NCBI GenBank assembly: GCA_902558815.1 | Contig: CACEFF010000009.1 | Coordinates: 1-38,918 of the forward strand | Reading direction: 5' to 3' | Length of the DNA: 38,918 bases | Source of the DNA: an uncultured Pelagibacteraceae bacterium | Lineage (GTDB): Bacteria > Pseudomonadota > Alphaproteobacteria > Pelagibacterales > Pelagibacteraceae | In this document: positions 1-7,765 of the stretch, in pieces | Numbering within the stretch: the stretch's first letter is position 1 | Layout of the letters: each line of letters opens with the position of its first letter | The notes under the pieces: generated by a model | The model's database searches: none | Told to the model about the DNA's origin: nothing | Seen by the model: only the letters and a program-made list of their open reading frames with translations | Position numbers and translations under genes: made by a program

Positions 1-54
1 TGACAGAAGGTTGCCTTCTTCAATTTCAACTACATTCTCTCTTTTTTTGAACAT
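1..54 (-). CDS. 5' end of a gene leaving the window, possibly phosphoribosyl-AMP cyclohydrolase
   Basis: An open frame starts with ATG at 54 on the minus strand and runs off the window edge. It gives only 18 residues beginning MFKKRENV, followed by an acidic EIEEGNLLS segment. Alphaproteobacterial HisI proteins carry a similar short acidic lead-in just before the conserved core, and folE-hisI adjacency is known in rhizobia, so hisI is the best guess. The visible part contains no catalytic residue, so the assignment is tentative. It is divergent from folE across a 76-nt gap. Confidence 0.45.
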   Translation of the reverse strand, partial: MFKKRENVVEIEEGNLLS

Positions 55-74
55 ATTAAGTTATTATGTAGCAC

Positions 75-121
75 ATATAGGTATATTTTAAATATTTTAA
101 AATTACGAAAATATAGGTATA
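75..121. repeat. 11-bp direct repeat in the hisI?/folE divergent promoter gap
   Basis: ATATAGGTATA occurs exactly twice, at 75-85 and 111-121, 36 bp apart start to start, in the 76-nt gap between the two divergent starts. The second copy ends 9 nt before the folE ATG. It could be a pair of regulator sites or two -10-like elements. The very high A+T of the gap makes chance similarity easier. Confidence 0.4.
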
Positions 122-130
122 AAACCCTGC

Positions 131-745
131 ATGAAACTAGTTAAAGATACAAATAACGAAAATCAAATTAAGAAGATCTCAGATAAAGAAGCTGAAGATG
201 CTTTTAAAACAATTTTAGCTTGGATGGGTGAGGATCCTAATCGGGAAGGATTGTTAGAAACTCCAAAAAGGGTCGTAAAAGCTTTTAAAGAATATTTTAA
301 AGGATACAAAGAAGATCCTAACCAAATTTTAGATAAAACCTTTGGAGATGTTGAGGGCTACGATGATATGGTCGTTCAAAAAAATATTTCAGTTCAAAGT
401 CATTGCGAACATCACATGGCACCTATTATTGGAAAAGCACATGTTGCGTATATTCCAAAAGATAGAGTGGTTGGTTTAAGTAAATTAGCCAGAGTTGTTG
501 AGGTCTTTTCAAAAAGACTGCAAACACAAGAAAGACTTACTATGCAAATTGCGAATACCCTTATGGAGTCTTTAGATGCAAAAGGGGTAGCTGTAACCAT
601 AGATTCAACTCACCAATGCATGACTATGCGAGGAATTAAAAAAGAACAAGCTACAACAGTTACAAATTATTATTTAGGACAGTTCAAAGACGATCTTAGT
701 TATCAAAATAGGTATTTAAGATTTATTAGTATAACTAAAGATTAA
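131..745 (+). CDS. folE: GTP cyclohydrolase I
   Basis: Converts GTP to 7,8-dihydroneopterin triphosphate, the first step of folate/pterin synthesis, in the cytoplasm. The 204-residue protein has the normal family length. The zinc/catalytic motif SHCEHH is at residues 90-95 and HQC at 161-163: Cys92, His95 and Cys163 match the zinc ligands, and His94 and His161 match the catalytic histidines of the E. coli enzyme. The N-terminal REGLLETPKRV segment (38-48) is also typical. No Shine-Dalgarno precedes the ATG. The next gene starts one base after the stop, so folE and acuI are probably co-transcribed. Confidence 0.95.
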   Translation: MKLVKDTNNENQIKKISDKEAEDAFKTILAWMGEDPNREGLLETPKRVVKAFKEYFKGYKEDPNQILDKTFGDVEGYDDMVVQKNISVQSHCEHHMAPIIGKAHVAYIPKDRVVGLSKLARVVEVFSKRLQTQERLTMQIANTLMESLDAKGVAVTIDSTHQCMTMRGIKKEQATTVTNYYLGQFKDDLSYQNRYLRFISITKD

Positions 746-746
746 A

Positions 747-1748
747 GTGTCTGATCAATTTAAAGCATTAATTTTAGATCAAAAAGGTGAAGAATTTTCT
801 AGAGAAGTAAAATCCATTGATAAAAGTTTTTTAAAACATGGTGATGTTACAATCAAAGTAGACTATTCAGATTTAAATTTTAAAGATGGTATGATCTTAA
901 AAAATGGTGGAAGATTAGTTAAAGAATTCCCCCATATTCCAGGAATAGATTTTGCAGGAACAGTAGTTGAAAGTGAAAATTCAAAATTTAAAGAAGCTGA
1001 TGAAGTTATCTTAACAGGATTTAGAGTAGGTGAAATTTTTTATGGAGGCTATTCTCAAATTGCAAAAGTTAATGGAGATTTTTTGGTAAAGAAACCAAAA
1101 AATTTGACTAGTAAACAAGCTATGATACTTGGTACTGCAGGCTTTACATCATTAATGAGTGCTTTTGCAATTAAAGCAAGAGAAGAAATTTTATTAGGTG
1201 AAAAAGTAAATAATGTTTTAGTAACTGGAGCAACAGGAGGAGTTGGAAGTGTTGCGGTAATTGCATTAAATAAAATGGGATACAATGTTACTGCAGTTAC
1301 AGGAAAAGATTCTAAAGCTGATTATTTAAAATCATTAGGTGCTAAAACTGTTGTAAATCGTGCTGAATTTGACAAAGATCCAAGACTTATTGATAAAGGT
1401 TTATGGGATGGGGTTGTGGACACTGTTGGTGGAAAAATATTAGCTAATGCAATAGTTCAGACTAACTCTAATGGGATCATTGCAGTTTGTGGTAATGCAA
1501 ACACTAATGAACTCAATACAAGTGTAATCCCATTCATGCTTCGAGGAATTAAACTTTGGGGAATGGACTCAGCAAATTGTAGTATAAAAAGAAGAGAATT
1601 TATTTGGGGTGAAGCAGCAAATTTAATTGATTTTAATTTATTAGAAAAATCTATTCAAACAGTTAGCTTGGAAGAGCTGATCGAGACTTATCCTAAAATA
1701 TTAAAAGGAGAAATTTCTGGGAGAGTTTTGGTTGATCTTAATAAATAA
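747..1748 (+). CDS. acuI: Acryloyl-CoA reductase, YhdH/AcuI family MDR oxidoreductase
   Basis: NADPH-dependent zinc-free medium-chain reductase. AcuI reduces toxic acryloyl-CoA to propionyl-CoA, which matters in DMSP and 3-hydroxypropionate metabolism. The 333-residue protein matches the YhdH/AcuI length. Visible family blocks are DLNFKDGMIL near residue 42, HIPGIDFAGTV near 68, and the nucleotide-binding GATGGVGSVA near 160, followed by DYLKSLGAK. The start is GTG, one base after the folE stop, and the stop overlaps the next gene's start by 1 nt (TAATG), so the three genes form one unit. Assignment to AcuI rather than a generic quinone-reductase-like MDR rests on recalled pattern similarity. 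Confidence 0.85.
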   Translation: MSDQFKALILDQKGEEFSREVKSIDKSFLKHGDVTIKVDYSDLNFKDGMILKNGGRLVKEFPHIPGIDFAGTVVESENSKFKEADEVILTGFRVGEIFYGGYSQIAKVNGDFLVKKPKNLTSKQAMILGTAGFTSLMSAFAIKAREEILLGEKVNNVLVTGATGGVGSVAVIALNKMGYNVTAVTGKDSKADYLKSLGAKTVVNRAEFDKDPRLIDKGLWDGVVDTVGGKILANAIVQTNSNGIIAVCGNANTNELNTSVIPFMLRGIKLWGMDSANCSIKRREFIWGEAANLIDFNLLEKSIQTVSLEELIETYPKILKGEISGRVLVDLNK

Positions 1749-2638
1749 TGGATTGGGATAAATTAAAAATATTTCATGCAGTTGCTGAAGCAGGCAGTTT
1801 TACTAATGCCACAGTAAATTTAAACCTAAGTCAATCAGCAATTAGCAGACAAATTCAATCCTTAGAACAAGACTTAAAAGTTCAATTATTTGAAAGACAT
1901 GCTAGAGGCTTAACTCTTACAGAAAACGGTGAATATGTATTTAAGACAGCACATGAGGTTATTACTAAATTAAAAGAGGTTGAAACCACATTAGGAGACC
2001 AAAAAAATAAACCAACAGGAAAATTAACAATTACAACTGTTAGAAGTTTTGGAACTCATTGGTTAACTCCAAGAATTCAAGAATTTATGCGGCTAAATCC
2101 AGAAATAGAGATTGAATTAGTCTTTGACGACAAAGAACTCGATTTAAGTACAAGACAAGCAGATATTGGCATATTTATGAGAAGACCAAAGCAACTCAAT
2201 TATATTCAGAAAAAGCTAGTTGATATTAAGTACTTTATATATGGCTCAAATAAATACCTAGAAAAGCACGGAATGCCTAAAACAGTGGGAGATTTAAATA
2301 AGCATAAATTTATTTCTTTTGGAAAAGGAGCACCTTCACCAGTTTATAATCCAGATTGGGCTTTAAAACTTGGTATGCACGATGGTAAAAAAAGAAAAAC
2401 TATAATGAAAGTAAATAGTGTTATGGGTTTACTTTTAGCAGTAGAATCTGGTGTTGGTTTAGCTGCTTTACCAGAATATTTAGTAATGGACTCAAATAAA
2501 GTCATAAAAGTACTACCAAAATCTGAGGGTCCAATTACAGAGGCTCATTTCGTTTACCCTCAATCTCTAAAAAACACTGCTAGAGTTCAGGCATTTAGAA
2601 ACTTCCTTTTTAGTAAAATAGGCGACTGGAAAGCATAA
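1748..2638 (+). CDS. LysR-family transcriptional regulator
   Basis: 296 residues, a normal LysR length. The N-terminal winged helix-turn-helix is clear: MDWDKLKIFHAVAEAGSF, then NLSQSAISRQIQSLEQ (about 28-43) and LFERHARGLTLTENG (about 52-66). The rest is a periplasmic-binding-like effector domain (about 90-290). It is translationally coupled to acuI through TAATG. LysR proteins usually regulate a divergent neighbour, but none lies here. Regulation of its own operon, or of the iron transporter that begins 95 nt downstream, are both possible. The effector is unknown. Confidence 0.9.
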   Translation: MDWDKLKIFHAVAEAGSFTNATVNLNLSQSAISRQIQSLEQDLKVQLFERHARGLTLTENGEYVFKTAHEVITKLKEVETTLGDQKNKPTGKLTITTVRSFGTHWLTPRIQEFMRLNPEIEIELVFDDKELDLSTRQADIGIFMRRPKQLNYIQKKLVDIKYFIYGSNKYLEKHGMPKTVGDLNKHKFISFGKGAPSPVYNPDWALKLGMHDGKKRKTIMKVNSVMGLLLAVESGVGLAALPEYLVMDSNKVIKVLPKSEGPITEAHFVYPQSLKNTARVQAFRNFLFSKIGDWKA

Positions 2639-2653
2639 TTATTCTGCGACATT

Positions 2654-2707
2654 ATTGCGATTGATTATCATTATCATTGCGAATAGTTATCATTTTCAAT
2701 AATCAAT
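2654..2707. promoter_or_regulatory. Fur/iron-box-like operator upstream of the iron transporter
   Basis: The 95-nt gap before the iron-binding protein gene holds tandem hexamers ATTATC at 2664-2669 and 2670-2675. These are the reverse complement of GATAAT, the Fur unit. ATTGCG follows at 2676-2681 and GTTATC at 2686-2691. A perfect 9-bp inverted repeat, ATTGATTAT/ATAATCAAT, brackets it at 2660-2668 and 2699-2707, and ATTGCGA is directly repeated at 2654 and 2676, 22 bp apart. The position and the iron gene downstream suggest Fur-type iron repression; which regulator binds is inference. Confidence 0.6.
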
Positions 2708-2733
2708 ATGCGGAATAACGGAGAAAGTAAAAA

Positions 2734-3762
2734 ATGAGGAAAATTTCAATTTTAACGCTAATTGCATCAATATTTGTTTCAACTTTTGCGGTTGCTAACG
2801 AAATTAATGTATTTAATGCTAGGCATTACAAAGCTGATGCAGAACTTTATTCTAAGTTCACAAGTATGACTGGAATTAAAGTTAATCTAATTAATGGAAA
2901 ATCAGGAGCACTTGAAAAAAGAATAATTGAAGAGGGCGCAGATTCATCTGCAGATCTTTATATAACTGCTGATGCTGGAAGATGTGGTGCTATGGATGCA
3001 AAAGGTCATCTTCAAAGTGGCTTAACATCTGCAGCTATAAAAGCTGCTGTTCCAAAAAACTTTAGAACAAGTAAATGGGTTGGTATAGCAAAAAGAGCTA
3101 GAATAATTTATTATTCACCCGAAAGAGTTACCGGTGCTGAATTATCTGGAATGTCTTATGAAGGTCTAGCTGATCCTAAATGGAAAGGAAGATTAGTAAT
3201 AAGAAAATCTAGCAACATATATAACAAATCTCTTGTAGCTTCATTAATAGAAAATAATGGAAAAAAAGCTACAGCTGAATGGGCAAAAGGAGTTGTTGCT
3301 AACATGGCTAGAGATTCTAAAGGAAATGATAGGGCTCAGATCATGGCTGTAGCAGCAGGAGAAGCTGATATTGCAGTAGCTAACACTTACTATTTAGCTC
3401 TAATGTTGTCTGGTAAAAAAGGTGCTGAACAACAAGAAGCAGCAAAAAAAGTAAAAGCTTTCTTTCCTAATCAAAATGGTAGAGGCACACACATGAATGT
3501 TAGTTGTGCAGCCTTAGTTAAAGGAGCACCTAATAAAAATAATGCTGTTAAACTTGTAGAGTTTTTATTAACTCCACAATCTCAAGAGCACTTCACTAAC
3601 AATACATTTGAGTTTCCAATGATTGATGGTGTTTCACCAAGTCCATTAGTAGTAAATAACTTAGGATTAGATTTTCAACAAGACATGAAAACTAAACTTG
3701 CTTCTTATGGAAAAAATCAAGCTGCTGCATTAGAAGTAATGACAGCTGCTGGTTGGAAATAA
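2734..3762 (+). CDS. Iron(III) ABC transporter periplasmic binding protein (FutA/FbpA type)
   Basis: Periplasmic ferric-iron receptor feeding the permease and ATPase downstream. 342 residues with a Sec signal peptide (MRKISILTLIASIFVSTFAVA, cut near 21-22). The mature start reads EINVFNARHYKADAELY, as in FutA/FbpA proteins. The tyrosine pair Tyr219-Tyr220 (ANTYY) matches the iron-binding tyrosines of transferrin-like bacterial binding proteins, and His31/Tyr32 may also contribute. A GGAG site (2719-2722) lies upstream of the ATG, and a Fur-like site lies in the promoter gap. Another metal or polyamine ligand is less likely given the tyrosines. Confidence 0.88.
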   Translation: MRKISILTLIASIFVSTFAVANEINVFNARHYKADAELYSKFTSMTGIKVNLINGKSGALEKRIIEEGADSSADLYITADAGRCGAMDAKGHLQSGLTSAAIKAAVPKNFRTSKWVGIAKRARIIYYSPERVTGAELSGMSYEGLADPKWKGRLVIRKSSNIYNKSLVASLIENNGKKATAEWAKGVVANMARDSKGNDRAQIMAVAAGEADIAVANTYYLALMLSGKKGAEQQEAAKKVKAFFPNQNGRGTHMNVSCAALVKGAPNKNNAVKLVEFLLTPQSQEHFTNNTFEFPMIDGVSPSPLVVNNLGLDFQQDMKTKLASYGKNQAAALEVMTAAGWK

Positions 3763-3769
3763 GTAAATA

Positions 3770-3940
3770 ATGAAAGAAGAAAAAAAATTTATGTCTGATA
3801 TTGATTTAAATAAGTCTTCCAGTGCATGTTCCCCATGTAAACAGGAGTGTGAAAAAATCAATAAGAGACTAAATAAAAGAAAACTAGAAGAAATTAAATC
3901 TAAGGAAGTTCCGCATCTCCTTAAAGTGTTTAATTTTTAA
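3770..3940 (+). CDS. Small Cys-rich protein inside the iron transporter operon
   Basis: A 56-codon frame beginning ATG at 3770, seven bases after the binding-protein stop, and ending TAA at 3938-3940. The product is highly charged (starting MKEEKK) and has no membrane segment or signal peptide. It carries a C-x2-C-x3-C motif (Cys20, Cys23, Cys27; ACSPCKQEC), followed by a basic helix-like stretch. Three closely spaced cysteines in an iron operon suggest metal or Fe-S binding or a redox role; this is inference. I do not recognise a family. An internal ATG (3791) would give a 49-residue form with the same motif. Confidence 0.6.
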   Translation: MKEEKKFMSDIDLNKSSSACSPCKQECEKINKRLNKRKLEEIKSKEVPHLLKVFNF

Positions 3941-3951
3941 TTTTTCTTTCT

Positions 3952-3987
3952 TGTGTCCATTGCAAATGGGGATTTGTAGTGGACACA
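3952..3987 (+). promoter_or_regulatory. 16-bp RNA hairpin between binding-protein and permease genes
   Basis: The arms TGTGTCCATTGCAAAT (3952-3967) and ATTTGTAGTGGACACA (3972-3987) pair over all 16 positions, with two G-U wobbles and a GGGG loop. This is unusually strong for such AT-rich DNA. It is not followed by a U tract, so it is not a standard terminator. The position after the abundant binding protein and before the membrane genes fits an mRNA-stabilising or processing hairpin that gives unequal expression, as described for other ABC importer operons. A binding site for a regulator is the alternative. Confidence 0.75.
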
Positions 3988-4016
3988 TACAAATCATACA
4001 TTAATATATATCAAAT

Positions 4017-5642
4017 ATGTTTAGAAATTTTAATGTTTGGCTTTTATCTTCACTACTAATTTCTATATTTGTATCTATTCCAATTATAACGGTATTTACG
4101 AGCTTTTTTGAAGATACATCTAATTATTATCAAATTTTAAAAGATACTTTCCTATTTGAGTATATTTCCAATTCTTTTATTTTACTATTTTGTGTATTGA
4201 TTTTTACATTCTTAATTGGCACTGGATCAGCATATCTAGTATCTTTTTTTGAATTTCCATTAAGTAATTTTTTTAAATGGGCTCTTATCTTATCTTTTGC
4301 AGTGCCTCCTTACATCTATGCTTATTCTTTGACAGCTTTTTTTGAGAATTATGGTACAGCCTTTACAATCCTTAAAAATTTATTTGGGGATGGAAATTAT
4401 AATAATAATATTCCAAAGTTTGATGGTATGTTTGGAGCAATATTATCAATCAGCTTCTCTTTATATGCATATGTATATATATTAGCTAGAGCATCTTTTT
4501 TATACCAATCTCAAAACTTAATTGATCTGGGTAAAAATCTTGGTTTTTCAAAATTTAAATCTTTCTATAAGATTATATTACCAGCCGCACGACCAGCAAT
4601 TGTTGCAGGATTATCTCTTGTGGCAATGGAAACTTTAGCAGAATTTGGAGCAGTAGATTTTTTTTCAATAAATACTCTTACAACTGGTATCTATAATTCA
4701 TGGATAACTTTTGATGATTTAGCTTTTGCAAATAGAATATCATCCTTTTTGCTTTTGTTCATATTTTCATTATTTATCATAGAGAATCTATCCAGAAAAA
4801 AAGCAAAATATCATTTCAATACCAGAGGTGGACTTAAGCAAAAAGAAAAAATCAAACTTTATGGTAGTAGATCTTTTTTAGCATTTACCTTTTGTTTCTC
4901 TATATTCTTTTTGAGTTTTTTATTCCCATTAAGTCAGATGTTGTATTGGACAATAAAATTTCCAGAAAATTTATTTGATATGCAAATTACAAACCTTTTA
5001 CTAAACACCCTTTATCTAGTGTTATTATCTAGTTTAGTTTTGATATTTTTTTCTTTAATTTCAAATTATGGAAATAGAGTTTCTAAAAATAAAACTTTAA
5101 ATACTTTATCAACCTTATCAATCTCGGGTTATGCTATTCCTGGAGTTATATTAGCTATAGCATTTATTACTTTTATTGCTTGGTTCGATGACAGTATAGT
5201 AAAATACTTAGGATTTACTTCGATTAAAAAAATTTTTATTGGTTCTATTCTTGGTTTAGTATTAGTTTATTTCATAAGATTTTACTCTTTAGCTTTTAAC
5301 GGGATAAAGTCAGGATATGAAAAAATTAATATTTCGGTTGATGAGAGTGCTTATTTGTTAGGCTACTCAAAAAGAAAAACATTTATGAATATTCACATTC
5401 CTTTTTTGAGAAATTCTCTTTTATTCATAATTATTTTGGTCTCACTGGAGATAATAAGGGAATTACCAATTACGTTAATTTTAAGACCTTTTAATTTTGA
5501 AACTTTTGCAACTACAGCATATATTTCTGCTTCCGAGGACTTGTTAGAGGCTGCTGCAGTACCTTCATTATTTTTAATATTAATCGCTTCTTTATTCATT
5601 ATAATTAGTTCAAAATATATTTTAAGAGAGAACAATGAGTAA
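4017..5642 (+). CDS. Iron(III) ABC transporter permease (FbpB/SfuB type, fused two-half form)
   Basis: Inner-membrane channel of the iron importer. The 541-residue length and about twelve hydrophobic helices show the duplicated-permease form typical of FbpB. Each half carries an EAA-like cytoplasmic loop that contacts the ATPase: one around GFSKFKSFYKIILPAARPA with ETLAEFGAVDFF nearby, the other around GYSKRKTFMNIHIPFLRNS. The EFGAVDFF block is characteristic of iron/thiamine-type permeases. The stop overlaps the ATPase start by 8 nt (ATGAGTAA). It is separated from the binding-protein gene by the small ORF and the hairpin. Confidence 0.88.
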   Translation: MFRNFNVWLLSSLLISIFVSIPIITVFTSFFEDTSNYYQILKDTFLFEYISNSFILLFCVLIFTFLIGTGSAYLVSFFEFPLSNFFKWALILSFAVPPYIYAYSLTAFFENYGTAFTILKNLFGDGNYNNNIPKFDGMFGAILSISFSLYAYVYILARASFLYQSQNLIDLGKNLGFSKFKSFYKIILPAARPAIVAGLSLVAMETLAEFGAVDFFSINTLTTGIYNSWITFDDLAFANRISSFLLLFIFSLFIIENLSRKKAKYHFNTRGGLKQKEKIKLYGSRSFLAFTFCFSIFFLSFLFPLSQMLYWTIKFPENLFDMQITNLLLNTLYLVLLSSLVLIFFSLISNYGNRVSKNKTLNTLSTLSISGYAIPGVILAIAFITFIAWFDDSIVKYLGFTSIKKIFIGSILGLVLVYFIRFYSLAFNGIKSGYEKINISVDESAYLLGYSKRKTFMNIHIPFLRNSLLFIIILVSLEIIRELPITLILRPFNFETFATTAYISASEDLLEAAAVPSLFLILIASLFIIISSKYILRENNE

Positions 5643-6696
5643 TAATTTTTTTGAAATTAAAAATGTTGATTTTAAAGTTGGAGGTAAAACTAAAGTAGCC
5701 AATGTATCTTTTGCTATTGAAAATGAAGGCGATGTGATTTGTCTTTTAGGTCCATCTGGTATCGGAAAAACTACTATTTTAAGAACAATTGCAGGTTTAG
5801 AAAAAATTAAAAAAGGATCAATTGAACTTAAGGGAAGTATATTATCTTCAGAAAAAAAAAATCTTGAGCCAGAGGATAGAAATATATCTCTTGCGTTTCA
5901 AGAAAACAGTTTATTTCCACATTACACTGTAGAAAAAAATATATTATTAGGTGCGGAAAGAAATAAAGGTAAAAAAGATCATCAAGTCAGCTTACAAGAA
6001 ATTATAGAGTTATTAGATATTTCTTTAATATTAAATAAATATCCACATGAAATTAGTGCTGGCGAAGCACAAAGAGCTTCTCTTGCAAGATCTTTAGTAA
6101 CTCAGCCAGACTTATTATTGTTAGATGAACCATTATCTAATGTGGATCAAAGTTTTAAGGAAGAAATACAGGAAAAATTGAAGAAAATATTAAAGAGTTC
6201 CAAAATTACCACAATTATTGTTACTCACGACTCTTATGAAGCTTTTTATTTAGGATCTAAATGTGGAATAATTTTAAATCAAGAACTAAAACAATTTGAT
6301 GATCCGTATAATGTTTATCATTTACCAAACTCAATTGAGGTAGTTAATTTTTTAAATAGAGGAACACTTATTCCTGCAGAAGTAACAAGTCCTAAAAGTT
6401 TAGAAAATAAAGATCTTGGAACAATTACTGGTAATTTTATTAAACCCTTTCCAATAGGATCAAAAGTAAAGCTTTTAGTACAACCAGAGGACTTACACCA
6501 TGATGATAAAAGTAATTTAAAATTTGAAGTGGTGGACAGAAAGTTTAGAGGCACTAATTTTATTTATACGCTTAAAACTCCCAGCAATACCCTAATTCCA
6601 GTTTTTGTTCACTCCCATCATATCCATCAACATGAGATTGACGAAAAATTTGGTATCAAAAGGCCAATTCATATTGATCATATAGTTTGCTTCTAA
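5635..6696 (+). CDS. Iron(III) ABC transporter ATP-binding protein (FbpC type)
   Basis: Cytoplasmic ATPase energising the importer. 353 residues. Walker A is GPSGIGKT (39-46), the Q-loop is near AFQE (87-90), Walker B is LLLLDE (160-165), and the H-loop is His198. The ABC signature reads ISAGEAQ (140-146), a departure from LSGGQ that keeps the essential glycine at the fourth position but has Ala at the third. Residues 240-350 form a TOBE-like regulatory domain, as in FbpC, ending with a His-rich HSHHIHQHE segment. The 8-nt overlap with the permease implies coupling. Confidence 0.88.
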   Translation: MSNNFFEIKNVDFKVGGKTKVANVSFAIENEGDVICLLGPSGIGKTTILRTIAGLEKIKKGSIELKGSILSSEKKNLEPEDRNISLAFQENSLFPHYTVEKNILLGAERNKGKKDHQVSLQEIIELLDISLILNKYPHEISAGEAQRASLARSLVTQPDLLLLDEPLSNVDQSFKEEIQEKLKKILKSSKITTIIVTHDSYEAFYLGSKCGIILNQELKQFDDPYNVYHLPNSIEVVNFLNRGTLIPAEVTSPKSLENKDLGTITGNFIKPFPIGSKVKLLVQPEDLHHDDKSNLKFEVVDRKFRGTNFIYTLKTPSNTLIPVFVHSHHIHQHEIDEKFGIKRPIHIDHIVCF

Positions 6697-6715
6697 TAGA
6701 AAGCTTTTTAATAAA

Positions 6716-7411
6716 ATGAATAGTAATTTTAAAATATTCTTAAAAGGAATTGTTGATGTAAGTCCCTTAATGATACCGGTGGTTCCATTTGGATTAATAT
6801 TTGGAATCTTAGCCATAGATATTGGTTTTAGTCCATTAGCTACAATGGGAATGTCACTTATAATTTTTGGTGGGGCATCTCAAATAGTGCTTTTGCAATT
6901 ATTCTCTGGAGGAGCCTCTTCTTTAATTATAATTAGCTCTGTAGGAGCAGTTAACTCAAGGCACTTATTATATGGTGCAGTGGTTTCAGAACATGTTTCT
7001 GATTTAAAACTAATTTGGAAAATTATAATTTCATATTTTTTGATTGATCAAGCTTTTGCTCGATCAAATGAGTATTTCAAAAAAAACAAAGATAAAAACA
7101 AATATTTTCATTTAATTGGTGGTGGAGCAACTTGTTGGGTAATTTGGCAATCAACAACATTTTTGGGAATTATTTTAGGTGCTGCTATCCCTGAACAACT
7201 TGGATTAAGTTTTGCAGTACCTTTAACTTTTTTAGCATTATTAGTTAATGATTTTAGAAAATTAATAAATGTAATTGTAATTATAACCTCAGGTTTAGTT
7301 GCTACTTTAGGATACAATTATATTCCCTATAAAGCTTATGTGATTGTAGCTGCTTTAATAGGATTATTTGTAGCAATGATATTAACAAAGATGATAAAGA
7401 ATAATGAGTGA
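6716..7411 (+). CDS. azlC: AzlC-family branched-chain amino acid exporter, large subunit
   Basis: Inner-membrane protein of 231 residues with about seven or eight hydrophobic helices. The N-terminal block G(I/V)VDVSPLMIPVVPFGLIFGILA and the GMSLIIFGGASQIVLLQL segment are typical of AzlC (LIV-E family). With AzlD it is predicted to export branched-chain amino acids or analogues. The stop overlaps azlD by 8 nt. The gap to the iron ATPase is only 19 nt, so read-through from the iron operon is possible although the functions seem unrelated. Confidence 0.88.
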   Translation: MNSNFKIFLKGIVDVSPLMIPVVPFGLIFGILAIDIGFSPLATMGMSLIIFGGASQIVLLQLFSGGASSLIIISSVGAVNSRHLLYGAVVSEHVSDLKLIWKIIISYFLIDQAFARSNEYFKKNKDKNKYFHLIGGGATCWVIWQSTTFLGIILGAAIPEQLGLSFAVPLTFLALLVNDFRKLINVIVIITSGLVATLGYNYIPYKAYVIVAALIGLFVAMILTKMIKNNE

Positions 7412-7715
7412 TTGGGCATTAATTATTTACTGTGGATTGATTACTTTTTTAACAAGATTTTCTATGATAGCACTTCTAAAAAAGGAAATGTTTAATGATA
7501 GAATAAGAGAAATTTTATCTTACGTGCCTTCAGCAATTTTTCCAGCAATTATATTTCCAGCAATTTTTTTAGATAACATTGGTTCCATAGAAATTGAAGA
7601 TAATCCTAAAATCTTAGCAGCAATTATTGCAATGTTAGTTGGTATTTTCAGCAGAAGCATTTTAGCAACGATTTTTGCAGGTTTGGCCTCATATTGGACA
7701 ATCATTTTTATTTAA
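7404..7715 (+). CDS. azlD: AzlD-family small subunit of branched-chain amino acid exporter
   Basis: 103 residues with about four hydrophobic segments, the standard AzlD size. The opening WALIIYCGLITFLTRFSMIAL and the YVPSAIFPAIIFPAIF block are characteristic. It overlaps azlC by 8 nt, the usual pairing, and the two are thought to act together in export. No terminator is obvious in the 50 nt before proX; a weak CAC-ATATA-GTG stem followed by a T run lies near 7723-7742. Confidence 0.85.
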   Translation: MSDWALIIYCGLITFLTRFSMIALLKKEMFNDRIREILSYVPSAIFPAIIFPAIFLDNIGSIEIEDNPKILAAIIAMLVGIFSRSILATIFAGLASYWTIIFI

Positions 7716-7765
7716 AGTTATCACATATAGTGTTAGCTTTTTGATATTAAATCAACAGAGGGGAA

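Noticed and set aside
3952..3987. The iron-operon hairpin as a Rho-independent terminator
   Set aside because: No T tract follows on the plus strand, and on the minus strand the downstream bases are A-rich; the permease gene directly downstream belongs to the same system.
7723..7742. Weak stem and T run between azlD and proX
   Set aside because: Stem has a mismatch and only three G-C pairs; not convincing as a terminator.
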